Below are positions 1-6,365 of a DNA stretch of 10,522 bases, one piece after another. Positions within the stretch are counted from its first letter, which is position 1; each line of letters begins with the position of its first letter. The translations under genes were made by a program, and so were the position numbers. The stretch spans positions 1 through 10,522 of the forward strand of contig JANXEM010000040.1 of the NCBI GenBank assembly GCA_025058435.1, read 5' to 3'. The notes under the pieces were generated by a model. It worked only from the letters and a program-made list of their open reading frames with translations. It had not been told where the DNA came from and did no database searches. This stretch comes from Candidatus Caldarchaeum sp. Its GTDB lineage: Archaea > Thermoproteota > Nitrososphaeria_A > Caldarchaeales > Caldarchaeaceae.

Positions 1-94
1 CGAAGACCGTCCCAAAGTTTTTCAAAACGTCGTATAAGGCCCACAGCCCCGGCTTTCTCACGCCATCGTCGTTGGTTAGTAAAATTTTCTTCAA
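1..94 (-). CDS. surE: 5'/3'-nucleotidase SurE (N-terminal fragment, cut by window edge)
   Basis: The minus strand from 94 to 1 reads MKKILLTNDDGVRKPGLWAL and continues open for 31 codons to the window edge. The ILLTNDDG block at residues 4-11 is the signature of SurE, a divalent-metal-dependent nucleoside 5'-monophosphate phosphatase; the paired aspartates D9 and D10 are the family's metal ligands. The start must be TTG at 94-92, because the atpE stop codon TAG (100-98) lies in the same frame just two codons upstream, with only GGT between. An AAGGAA string at the end of atpE could serve as a weak ribosome-binding site. The three-base gap implies co-transcription and translational coupling with atpE. 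The start codon context TTG-AAG recurs in three other genes here. The remaining roughly 220 residues of a usual SurE lie outside the window. Confidence 0.88.
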   Translation of the reverse strand, partial: MKKILLTNDDGVRKPGLWALYDVLKNFGTVF

Positions 95-97
95 ACC

Positions 98-697
98 CTA
101 TTCCTTCGAAAGCAGCATTTTCGCTATTTCCGTTCGGAGCATGGGCTTCAGCCTTTCCAACCGCGCCTCGAGCGAATTGTCGAAACGGAGCGTCCCATCG
201 AGAGAAGACGCTTTGAGCCCACCCATCAAGGAAACAGGTTTTTCCGAAACAACGACTTTCACGCTATAGGTCTTCGAAGCCGTTATCTCCTTCAGCATCC
301 GAATTCCATGTTCGTCAGACTCGACAACCATGTCGCGTCCCAGAAGATTAACGGCTTCATCCAGAAGACTTTCCATCACTGGCTTGAAGGCCGGTCGCCG
401 CGATTCCTCGACCAACTTCTTCAAAACATCGTCGAAAATCTTCGTAATCTCCTCTTCCACCGCGGCGATGGCCATATTTTTGGCTTGGATTTCCGCGGTT
501 GAAAGAATCCTCTGTATCGCGGCCTCTCGGGATGATTTTCCCGCTTCCTGCATCGAATTGATTTCGCGCATCAGCTCCTCCTCCGTCTTTGATATTATTC
601 GCATGGCTTCGGCTTCCCCTTCTTCGATTGTTTTGATGGCCTTTGAAAGAGCTTCTTGCAGGACTTCGTTGACGACCTTGGATAGGCTTGTGGACAA
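98..697 (-). CDS. atpE: A-type (V-type) ATP synthase subunit E
   Basis: The 199-residue product matches subunit E, the peripheral stalk of the archaeal A1Ao ATP synthase. That stalk holds the catalytic A3B3 head against the membrane part as a stator. The N-terminal half (about residues 8-105) is a long charged, Ala/Glu-rich helix typical of the E-subunit coiled coil, with segments such as EALSKAIKTIEEGEAEAMRI. The C-terminal half is the alpha/beta head-binding domain, with VVVSEKPVSLMGGLKASSLDGTLRFDNSLEARLERLKP, where GG-K-S-DGT--FDNSLEARLE is the family signature. Length is normal for the family. The start is TTG at 697-695 and no other start lies in frame upstream. The ribosome site is weak, but a TTTTTTAA box lies about 35 bases upstream. 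It follows atpF by 43 bases and is followed by surE after 3 bases. Confidence 0.9.
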   Translation of the reverse strand: MSTSLSKVVNEVLQEALSKAIKTIEEGEAEAMRIISKTEEELMREINSMQEAGKSSREAAIQRILSTAEIQAKNMAIAAVEEEITKIFDDVLKKLVEESRRPAFKPVMESLLDEAVNLLGRDMVVESDEHGIRMLKEITASKTYSVKVVVSEKPVSLMGGLKASSLDGTLRFDNSLEARLERLKPMLRTEIAKMLLSKE

Positions 698-727
698 CTT
701 TTTCTCAGAGGCAGTGGAAGTCTGCCT

Positions 728-737
728 CTTAAAAAAG
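728..737 (-). promoter_or_regulatory. Possible TATA box upstream of atpE
   Basis: On the minus strand the gap between atpF and atpE carries CTTTTTTAAG. Placing this box at -30 puts a transcription start near 706, leaving a leader of about 9 bases before the TTG at 697. This fits the spacing of the other promoters here, but a T-run of this kind could equally be a weak terminator after atpF, so the assignment is tentative. Confidence 0.25.
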
Positions 738-740
738 ATG

Positions 741-1037
741 TTAGACGCCTAAAACGGACCGTAGAAGCTTGCGGTAGTCTATCCTTTTCGGAGACCCCAC
801 GGGCGGCGAAAGCTCGTAGACGAGCGGCGTCGGCTTCCGAGCCCGCAGCTCGTTCAATTCGTCCCTGAATTTTTCCGAAAGGTCTTCGGAGACGATAATC
901 AACCCGACGTCCGGCCTGTTCATCAGCTCTTTCACGACCCGAAAGGCTTCGTCAGAAGATTTGACCGCTATTCCTTCTGCTCCAGAAAGCTTGAAGCCGG
1001 TGACGAAGGTCGAGCCGCCGACGGCGTATACCTTCAA
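741..1037 (-). CDS. atpF: A-type (V-type) ATP synthase subunit F
   Basis: The 98-residue product is subunit F of the A1Ao ATP synthase, a central-stalk component that sits on subunit D and transmits rotation between the catalytic head and the membrane ring. The N-terminus MKVYAVGGSTFVTGFKLSG is the usual first strand and loop, where the family has a G-x-x-x--GF-LAG pattern. DVGLIIVSEDLSEKF (about residues 43-57) is the conserved GLI-I-ED block, and P-VYELSPP follows near the end. An upstream ATG at 1160 would give a 139-residue protein, but its extra 41 residues are Arg/Gly-rich and antisense-like and overlap the GTPase gene. The TTG at 1037 gives the correct family length and N-terminus. It sits 35 bases after the GTPase stop, has an AGG directly before it, and has a TATA-like palindrome about 34 bases upstream. 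Confidence 0.9.
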   Translation of the reverse strand: MKVYAVGGSTFVTGFKLSGAEGIAVKSSDEAFRVVKELMNRPDVGLIIVSEDLSEKFRDELNELRARKPTPLVYELSPPVGSPKRIDYRKLLRSVLGV

Positions 1038-1065
1038 CCTGTTTCCGCGAAAGTTTCTCCCAGCA

Positions 1066-1077
1066 TTTAACGTTAAA
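1066..1077 (-). promoter_or_regulatory. TATA-like palindrome upstream of atpF
   Basis: TTTAACGTTAAA is a perfect 12-base palindrome that overlaps the TAA stop of the upstream GTPase gene. Its centre is about 34 bases upstream of the atpF TTG start, the same spacing as the box before the GTPase gene, so it may be an internal TATA box letting atpF-atpE-surE be transcribed separately. Its symmetry could also suit a dimeric regulator. Function is inferred from position only. Confidence 0.35.
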
Positions 1078-2230
1078 CGAATAGTTCGACGGTGTCCCCG
1101 TCCATCAGCACGTGGCCCGGCCCTACCTGCTGTCCCTGAATTTTCACCGAACGTCCCCAAACTTTCGCAAACTTCAGATCTTTCGCTATCTCCTTATGGA
1201 TTATCTGCGCCAGTTCGCCGACCGTCGTTCCCCTCTTCATCACGACGGGCCTTCTGTTGACTACGCCGTCTTTCTGGGTGTATATTCGGACGAGGTCAAG
1301 CGATTCGAAGACTTTTTTCACGAACGTTTCCTCGGCAAACGCATGTCCTTCAGAAAAGAGGAAAAGAAAGAGGTTCATCTTTTCAACCGCCTTTTTGAGT
1401 TTTTCTACTTCCTCTTTTGTTGCGGTGTCAGCTCTTCCCACGACGACAACGGACTTTTTGAAGACAGTCGGCCTCAGAACCTGCTCCACGACTTCGTCGA
1501 CTCCCGCGTCGCCGTAGATTTTGACCACGGCGTTCCGGATGCCGATTTGAAGCAATTGTTGACGAAGCTCCTCGTAACTGTTTCGGAAACGGCCGAACAC
1601 TACGAGCCTCAACCCGCCGCTGTCCTTTTTCTCGAGAACCACTTCGTAATCCTTTACACCCAACACGATTCCTGACTCTTCGAGCATTTCGACGATTGTT
1701 GTGAACTGATGGTAGGGGTTGTTCATTCCGTCGACCATAATTATTATCATGTCGGCGTTCCTCGCCGCCGCGATGCTTCTCGACGTGAAAGGTGTTTCTT
1801 CGAGTTTTGATGTGATGACGGCAGGTAGTTCGACGAGCTGGATGCCGACGTCTTGGTGGAACATTATGGCCGGCACGGGCTTGACCGTGGTCATTTCATA
1901 TTCGCTGACTTCCGGTTTGGCGTTGGTCAAAAGCCTGAGAAGAGTCGATTTTCCCGAATTCGCCGAACCCAGTAGGACAACCGTCGCGGCGCCCTCTTTT
2001 TTGAAAGAGTAAACATCCGTCCGACTTGTTTTTGTGGACTTCTTTTTTTCCAGCTCTTTCCGAAGTTTGGCGAGCGTTGTTTTGAGCTGGGCCCTCATTT
2101 TTTCCGTTCCTTTGTGGTCGGGTATCAGCGGCAGGGCCTCCTCGAGGGCCCTGATTTTTTCTTCAACTGTTCTGGCTTCTTGGTATTTGGCGAGCTTGGC
2201 CTGTGCTTCGGCCGGCAGGTTTGTGGGCAT
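1073..2230 (-). CDS. DRG/Rbg-type GTPase with C-terminal TGS domain
   Basis: The 385-residue product has the layout of DRG/Rbg (COG1163) ribosome-associated GTPases. It has an N-terminal charged helical region (about 5-65, with TTLAKLRKELEKKK, compare the LKARLAKLRREL of DRG proteins), a GTPase core (about 81-300), and a C-terminal TGS domain (about 313-385) with the near-diagnostic LDLVRIYT, FAKVWGRSVK and VG-GHVL-DGD-VEL blocks. The P-loop GSANSGKST (88-96) and switch-I threonines T114/T115 are intact. The G3 motif is VELPA (133-137) where DRG proteins have LDLPG, and the G4 position reads VGRAD (264-268) instead of NKxD, so nucleotide hydrolysis and guanine specificity are uncertain. I chose ATG at 2230. 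The frame stays open to 2341, but that extension runs into the DUF420 gene and does not resemble the family. A TATA box about 35 bases upstream supports ATG 2230 with a short leader. Confidence 0.88.
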   Translation of the reverse strand: MPTNLPAEAQAKLAKYQEARTVEEKIRALEEALPLIPDHKGTEKMRAQLKTTLAKLRKELEKKKSTKTSRTDVYSFKKEGAATVVLLGSANSGKSTLLRLLTNAKPEVSEYEMTTVKPVPAIMFHQDVGIQLVELPAVITSKLEETPFTSRSIAAARNADMIIIMVDGMNNPYHQFTTIVEMLEESGIVLGVKDYEVVLEKKDSGGLRLVVFGRFRNSYEELRQQLLQIGIRNAVVKIYGDAGVDEVVEQVLRPTVFKKSVVVVGRADTATKEEVEKLKKAVEKMNLFLFLFSEGHAFAEETFVKKVFESLDLVRIYTQKDGVVNRRPVVMKRGTTVGELAQIIHKEIAKDLKFAKVWGRSVKIQGQQVGPGHVLMDGDTVELFV

Positions 2231-2259
2231 CCTCCAGTTTACAGAGGCCTTGGCGACGG

Positions 2260-2267
2260 AATAAATT
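2260..2267 (-). promoter_or_regulatory. TATA box for the TGS GTPase gene
   Basis: On the minus strand AATTTATT lies inside an A/T-rich run that overlaps the DUF420 stop codon. Placed at -30 it gives a transcription start near 2237, a leader of about 7 bases before ATG 2230. GGAGG lies directly against the ATG, too close to act as a normal Shine-Dalgarno site, which fits near-leaderless translation. Confidence 0.5.
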
Positions 2268-2268
2268 T

Positions 2269-2814
2269 TTAGATGTAGTTGAGTAGGAAGTAGACGAAAA
2301 CGCCGAGGCCGAGGCTGAGGCTCCACAGCCGCACGGCCCATCTTCCCACCAGCCTGTGCTTCGTTTTGCGGCCGACGTCCTTCAGTTCGATGAACCCGCC
2401 CGTCAAAATGTTGTATACCACGAGCGGAACCGACAGAATGGAAAGGCCGAGGTGGATGAACAACGACGGTAGGTAGACGAAGTCCCGTATGATTTCGGGG
2501 CCTGTGAAATGTTTGACGCCGCCGAGAAAAAGCCTTCCCAAATACATCACCAAAAAAGCCGTGATGAGGATGAAAGACGCCAGCATGAAAATTCTATGCA
2601 ACCCGATTTTACGGTTTCTTATCGTGACGTACCCCGCAATCAGCGTGACGACAGCGACGCTATTAACGGCCGCGATGGCGTGGGGCAGGACGTTGACGAT
2701 GGGGCTTTCGGCGGCGGGAAGCTCCCGAGGTGCGAGAAGCAGGTAGCTGAGGATGGTGTAGGAAAGCAGGGTTACCGTGATTGTCAGAATTACCATCCAC
2801 GCATGCCTGTCCAT
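2269..2814 (-). CDS. DUF420 family membrane protein (YozB/CtaM-like)
   Basis: The 181-residue protein is strongly hydrophobic, with about five membrane helices (roughly 6-27, 43-65, 74-98, 112-136, 158-180). It fits the DUF420 family in the order of its conserved blocks: LPH-----N at 43-51, GYVTIRNRKIGLHRIFMLASF at 61-81 with histidine H73, LFIHLGLSILSVPLV at 118-132 with H121, and KHRLVGRWAVRLW at 152-164. Regularly placed histidines (H45, H73, H121, H153) at membrane faces are what one would expect for heme or metal handling. The bacterial relative YozB/CtaM is needed for maturation of heme-copper oxidases, so a role in terminal oxidase assembly is a reasonable inference, not shown here. 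ATG 2814 sits at the expected transcription start of an AT-rich box shared with argS, so the mRNA is probably leaderless. The gene ends 38 bases before the GTPase start. Confidence 0.8.
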   Translation of the reverse strand: MDRHAWMVILTITVTLLSYTILSYLLLAPRELPAAESPIVNVLPHAIAAVNSVAVVTLIAGYVTIRNRKIGLHRIFMLASFILITAFLVMYLGRLFLGGVKHFTGPEIIRDFVYLPSLFIHLGLSILSVPLVVYNILTGGFIELKDVGRKTKHRLVGRWAVRLWSLSLGLGVFVYFLLNYI

Positions 2815-2835
2815 GGCGGAGGATGGTGTGCGTCA

Positions 2836-2847
2836 TAATTTAATTTT
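2836..2847. promoter_or_regulatory. Shared bidirectional TATA region, argS / DUF420
   Basis: The 56-base divergent gap holds a single A/T block. On the minus strand ATTAAATT (2844-2837) placed at -30 gives a start exactly at ATG 2814. On the plus strand TTTAATTT (2839-2846) gives a start near 2869, two bases from the TTG of argS at 2871. The two boxes overlap almost completely, so the two promoters probably compete for TBP/TFB. Confidence 0.5.
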
Positions 2848-2870
2848 GGCTCCAAATCACTACGATTGGG

Positions 2871-4745
2871 TTGAAGCAATTCGTCGACGAAGTAAAGGAT
2901 TTGCTGAAGAAGGCCGGGGTCGAGGAACCGAAAACCATGTTTCCTAAAGACCCCCGGTTCGGAGATTTGTCTTCTCCGTCGGCCTTCGACATCGCGAAGA
3001 AGACAGGGAATCCACCCGCTGTGGAGGCAAGGGCCTTGGCCGCACGGATGTCGGGTCAGAAGCTTCGGTACGTCGAAAAAATTGAGGTCGCCGACCGGGG
3101 ATATTTGAACTTCTACGCCAACTGGAAGGCCTTGGCCGTCGAAATTCTATCGGCTGCTGTTGAGCGTGGCGCGCGGTTCGGCGAAGTAGACCTTGGGAAA
3201 GGCCGCTACGTGTTGGTTGAACACACCAGCGTGAACCCCAACAAGGCCCTTCACATCGGACACGCCAGAAACGTCTGCCTCGGAGATAGCCTCGCCCGGC
3301 TTCTGACGAAAACCGGCCACAAAGTCGCGGTCGCCAACTACATCGACGACAGCGGCGTCCAAATGGCCGAAATACTCCTCGCCTTCACCCATCTCGGATA
3401 CGGCACAAATCCACCGGAAGAAGAAAAATTCGACCAATACTGCGGACGAATATACGCAGAAGTCAGCAAAAAAATCGAATCACATCCCGAGCTCGAAACC
3501 CTCAGGCGAAAAATCGCCGTCGACCTCGAAAACTACGAATCCGAAACCTACCGATTCAACGCGGAAGTCGTCGACCGAGTCCTCCGTGAACAACTCAAGA
3601 CTTGTTGGCGTCTCGGGGCCCGGTACGATGTTTTGAACAAAGAAAGTGATGTGTTGTTTTTTGATTTGTGGAATGATGTGTTCAAAAGTCTGCGGGAGGG
3701 TAATACGGTCTATTTTGTTGATTCCGGTCCGAAGAAGGGGTGTTGGATGTTTGATTTGAGCGGTCATCCGAAGTTGAGCAAGGAGGGGGACGAAGTTCTG
3801 GTGAAAAGCGACGGCTCCACCACCTACGTGGCCCGTGATTTCGGCTACGCCGCTTGGAAGCTAGGCCTGTTGAACAGGGATTTCAAATACAGGATGTTCG
3901 GCGTAAACCCCGATAACACTCCGGTTTACATAACCGACCGGAAAGGTCACGAAATCAAGCACTTCGGCTCCGCATCCTACACGATAAACGTCGTCGACGT
4001 CCGGCAGAGAAGGCCGCAGGAAATCGTCAGATACGCGTTGGAGAAACTCGGTGCAGACCCCAGCCGCTACATCCACTACGCATACGAAGTTGTATCGCTG
4101 AGCAAAGCCGACGCGGAAAAACTCAACGTGCAAGTCGAAGAAGCGTCATTCGTCCACATGACCGGCAGAGGAGGCATCTACGTCAACGTCGACCCACTTC
4201 TTGACTACATCAAGGCAAAGGCCATCGAAGGCGCGAGACAGCGTCATCCAGACTGGAGCAACGAGAAAACCGAATATGTCGGAGAAAAGGTCGCCGTCGC
4301 GGCTTTGCGTTATTTCCTCATCAGAGCAGACCCCGACAAAATGATCGTTTTCGACAGCTCCGAAGCATCCGACATCGAAGGCGACACAGGGCCCTACATC
4401 CAGTACGCCTACGCAAGGGCGACGAGAATACTGGAAAAATCGGACACACCCCCAGACCCGGGCAGAGCGCCCGATAACCTCGAGGTTCAAGAAATCGAGC
4501 TTATCAAGAAAATCAGCGTCCTTCCGATGGTTTACGAAGAAGCGGTCAAAACCCTTTCCGTCAAACGCGTGGTCACCTATTTGCGGGAGCTGGCTTTCGT
4601 ATTCAACGACTTTTACGAAACATGTCCGGTCTTGTCGGCGCCCCACGACACAAAGGTTTTCCGCCTCGCCTTGGTGGAAGCTTTCAGGTCGGCGCTTTCG
4701 TCGGCGGCCCAAGTCGCCGGAATTCCCCTCGTCGAAGAAATGTAG
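2871..4745 (+). CDS. argS: Arginyl-tRNA synthetase
   Basis: The 624-residue class I enzyme charges tRNA(Arg) with arginine using ATP. The N-terminal Add-1 domain (about 1-85), which recognises the tRNA D-loop, carries the conserved FGDLSSPSAFDIAKK block (30-44). The HIGH motif is HIGH at 128-131 within VNPNKALHIGHARN, followed by YIDDSGVQMAE (157-167). The KMSKS-equivalent loop, VHMTGRGGIYVNVD, starts around residue 428 and lacks the canonical lysines. ArgRS enzymes with a degenerate KMSKS are known to rely on a lysine just before HIGH, here K125. The C-terminal DALR anticodon-binding domain begins near SDIEGDTGPYIQYAYAR. TTG 2871 is followed by AAG and has a TATA box about 30 bases upstream. 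Codons change abruptly from A/C-ending to G/T-ending at base 3600 (see findings). Confidence 0.97.
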   Translation: MKQFVDEVKDLLKKAGVEEPKTMFPKDPRFGDLSSPSAFDIAKKTGNPPAVEARALAARMSGQKLRYVEKIEVADRGYLNFYANWKALAVEILSAAVERGARFGEVDLGKGRYVLVEHTSVNPNKALHIGHARNVCLGDSLARLLTKTGHKVAVANYIDDSGVQMAEILLAFTHLGYGTNPPEEEKFDQYCGRIYAEVSKKIESHPELETLRRKIAVDLENYESETYRFNAEVVDRVLREQLKTCWRLGARYDVLNKESDVLFFDLWNDVFKSLREGNTVYFVDSGPKKGCWMFDLSGHPKLSKEGDEVLVKSDGSTTYVARDFGYAAWKLGLLNRDFKYRMFGVNPDNTPVYITDRKGHEIKHFGSASYTINVVDVRQRRPQEIVRYALEKLGADPSRYIHYAYEVVSLSKADAEKLNVQVEEASFVHMTGRGGIYVNVDPLLDYIKAKAIEGARQRHPDWSNEKTEYVGEKVAVAALRYFLIRADPDKMIVFDSSEASDIEGDTGPYIQYAYARATRILEKSDTPPDPGRAPDNLEVQEIELIKKISVLPMVYEEAVKTLSVKRVVTYLRELAFVFNDFYETCPVLSAPHDTKVFRLALVEAFRSALSSAAQVAGIPLVEEM

Positions 4746-4966
4746 CGGACGAACACCAAAAACACGTCCAGAAGCCCGACACAATCCGCTACAAAGAAGT
4801 TCGAAAGCCTCAAACCATCAGCGGCGAAGGTTTTGTCGCGAACGTCAAAGGCCCGGACGACGTTTACCTCCACAACGACTTCGGAATTCGTGGAATGGCT
4901 GACGAGCCCTTCTTCCAGTCGGGGGCTCCTCAAAACAAATTGATTTCACGTCCCTGTTCAGGGTAG
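4622..4966 (+). CDS. Possible small protein after argS, start unclear
   Basis: After the argS stop, the frame beginning GCG at 4745 stays open for 73 codons to TAG 4964-4966. It looks coding: codons such as AAC GTC AAA GGC, GAC GAC GTT TAC CTC CAC AAC GAC TTC resemble the neighbours, and 37 of its first 58 codons begin with a purine. The peptide contains RYKEVRKPQTISGEGFVANV and then KGPDDVYLHNDFGIRGMADE. I do not recognise the family. The only standard start before the coding-like part is ATG 4622, inside argS in another frame. The first 40 residues from there are Arg/Gly/Pro-rich and look like an argS shadow. The next in-frame ATG is near the end of the frame. It overlaps the 3' end of the convergent RNase J-like gene by 37 bases. 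It could be a real small gene with a non-standard start, a decayed gene, or chance. Confidence 0.35.
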   Translation: MSGLVGAPRHKGFPPRLGGSFQVGAFVGGPSRRNSPRRRNVADEHQKHVQKPDTIRYKEVRKPQTISGEGFVANVKGPDDVYLHNDFGIRGMADEPFFQSGAPQNKLISRPCSG

Positions 4967-6297
4967 ATTACTTCAGCATCTATCCCTTTTTGTTGAAGTA
5001 ATTTCGGAAAAAGTTCCTGCATCTCTGTATGGATAGGGAGAACTTTTTTCGGCTGAACGCGTTCGATAATTTTCAGCAGGTCGGTTTGCGAAGCATGCCC
5101 GGAGGAATGGACGTGGTAGAAACGGAGCCCAAGAAGCTCGACCCAGTTTATGATTTTGTCCATTTCGAGAATCTGCTCTTCTGAATGTGGCTCGCTCGTC
5201 GAAAGCACAAACGGCGAACCTTTTTCGGGTTTGATGTCGGAAAGCGTGATGATGTCTTCGGCCTTGCTCAAAACCAGCAGATAATTCCTCTGGTTCCGGC
5301 TTATCGTTCCTTCGGTTACCGTCGGAACTTTGTTCAAAAGCTCCGTCATCCACCGTGGGTAATCTTTTTTCGAATAGGTGCCGGTTTTCTTCTTTTCGAG
5401 GAAAGCGACGAGCCGGCCTTCCTCCATGTTGGGAACCGATATCCTCCGGCCCGCCTTCCGCAGATGTTCGAGAACGTTGGCGTGGTGAATCGAAACCGCG
5501 GCGACGCGTCCGGTCTCCTCGGCGACTTTCAACACGGTGTTGAGTCGGTCGAAATCCATCATCGCGGCAACGACAACCACCAGCTTGTCGGCGGCGTCCC
5601 ACGCAATTTCCCCAACCATTTGTCCGACTTTTTCTTCGGACGTCGTCTCCGCGTCGTCTATCCTCGTCCCTTCGATGAACAACACCTCCACTTTTTTGTC
5701 TATGCATTTTTCGACAAAGTCTTGGGTCATTTGGGCTTTTGGGCCGTGGATGCGGAGGTCGCCGGAGTAGGCCAACACTCCTCCGTCGGTTTCGACGACG
5801 AAGCCGTATGATGCTGGGATGCTGTGGTCGACGTGGACTGGATGGAAGACGTAGTCTCCGATTTTGAAGACGTCTCCGGTTTTGAAGGTGTGTATTTTGT
5901 GTTGTTTCTCGGTGTGAATGAGGTGCTCGGGCGATTTTGGTTTGGTGTTTTCCCGTGCTTGGATGAGCAGTTTGGTTGTTTCGCCGAGGTAGATTGGGAT
6001 GTCTTTGCGGGTTAGCGATGCGTGGCCGTAGTGGTCGATGTGGCCGTGGGAGATGACGACGGCGTCTGCAAAAGGTTGGGAAAGGTCGTGGACGTAGAGG
6101 CCTTCGATGTTGGGGAGGACGCCGGTTAGTATGTAGTCTTTGACGAGTGAAAACCTGCGGGGCTGGAGGAAGGTGCTGAAAAACTTGCTTTTGCCGTTAA
6201 AGTCGACGCCGAAGTCGAGGAAAATCCTCGATTCGCTTTTGAGCAATATCTTGTTGCCTCCTATCTTCCCAGCTCCTCCGTAAACGGTCGCCTTCAA
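4930..6297 (-). CDS. RNase J-like beta-CASP metallo-beta-lactamase nuclease
   Basis: The 455-residue protein has the full metallo-beta-lactamase plus beta-CASP layout of RNase J-type enzymes, zinc-dependent nucleases that process and degrade RNA. Visible motifs are HGHIDH (84-89, motif 2), the histidine in HVDH (155-158, motif 3), SGD with D180 (motif 4), FIEGTR with E209 (beta-CASP motif A), HSSGH at 397-401 (motif B) and PIHTE with H423 (motif C). All expected metal ligands are present, so it should be active. The N-terminus MKATVYGGAGKIGGNKILL is the normal first strand of the fold. The start is TTG 6297, followed by AAG, with a TATA-like GATTTACA about 30 bases upstream; the mRNA is probably leaderless. 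It is divergent from the PAC2 gene. I cannot tell true RNase J from a sister archaeal beta-CASP group by eye. In the stretch 5719-5937, 65 of 73 codons end in A or C. Confidence 0.85.
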   Translation of the reverse strand: MKATVYGGAGKIGGNKILLKSESRIFLDFGVDFNGKSKFFSTFLQPRRFSLVKDYILTGVLPNIEGLYVHDLSQPFADAVVISHGHIDHYGHASLTRKDIPIYLGETTKLLIQARENTKPKSPEHLIHTEKQHKIHTFKTGDVFKIGDYVFHPVHVDHSIPASYGFVVETDGGVLAYSGDLRIHGPKAQMTQDFVEKCIDKKVEVLFIEGTRIDDAETTSEEKVGQMVGEIAWDAADKLVVVVAAMMDFDRLNTVLKVAEETGRVAAVSIHHANVLEHLRKAGRRISVPNMEEGRLVAFLEKKKTGTYSKKDYPRWMTELLNKVPTVTEGTISRNQRNYLLVLSKAEDIITLSDIKPEKGSPFVLSTSEPHSEEQILEMDKIINWVELLGLRFYHVHSSGHASQTDLLKIIERVQPKKVLPIHTEMQELFPKLLQQKGIDAEVIYPEQGREINLF

Positions 6298-6321
6298 CGC
6301 CTTTTACAAACGTTCCAGCGG

Positions 6322-6343
6322 TGTAAATCCTTTAACCTTATAG
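6322..6343. promoter_or_regulatory. Divergent promoters, RNase J-like gene / PAC2 gene
   Basis: In the 68-base gap, the minus strand has GATTTACA (6329-6322), which at -30 gives a start within a base or two of TTG 6297. The plus strand has TTTAACCTTATAG (6331-6343), whose last eight bases at -30 put the start on GTG 6366. Both genes are therefore probably leaderless. The boxes are adjacent rather than fully overlapping. Confidence 0.5.
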
Positions 6344-6365
6344 TTGGCCCGATTACACGCTTGTT

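Noticed and set aside
92..100. Readthrough of the atpE TAG into surE, which is in the same frame
   Set aside because: Both proteins have complete, separate family termini and surE has its own TTG start; nothing suggests TAG recoding.
1112..1675. A 187-codon plus-strand frame antisense to the GTPase gene
   Set aside because: Shadow of the TGS and GTPase coding sequence; no family resemblance.
2231..2341. An N-terminal extension of the GTPase to an upstream start at 2341
   Set aside because: The extension overlaps the DUF420 coding region and the promoter box, and its sequence is unlike DRG proteins.
4731..4748. A -1 ribosomal frameshift from argS into the following frame
   Set aside because: The frame relation is -1, but the sequence before the argS stop (GAAGAAATGTAG) is not a slippery heptamer, and ArgRS ends at its usual length.
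4146..4784. A 212-codon open frame antisense to argS
   Set aside because: Its composition (Phe/Val/Asp/Arg-rich) mirrors the argS codons on the other strand; argS is unambiguous.
4973..5707. A 244-codon open frame on the minus strand inside the RNase J-like gene
   Set aside because: It is a shifted frame of the same strand, extremely Arg/Gly/Asp-rich with no recognisable fold, while the overlapping frame has all beta-CASP motifs in order.
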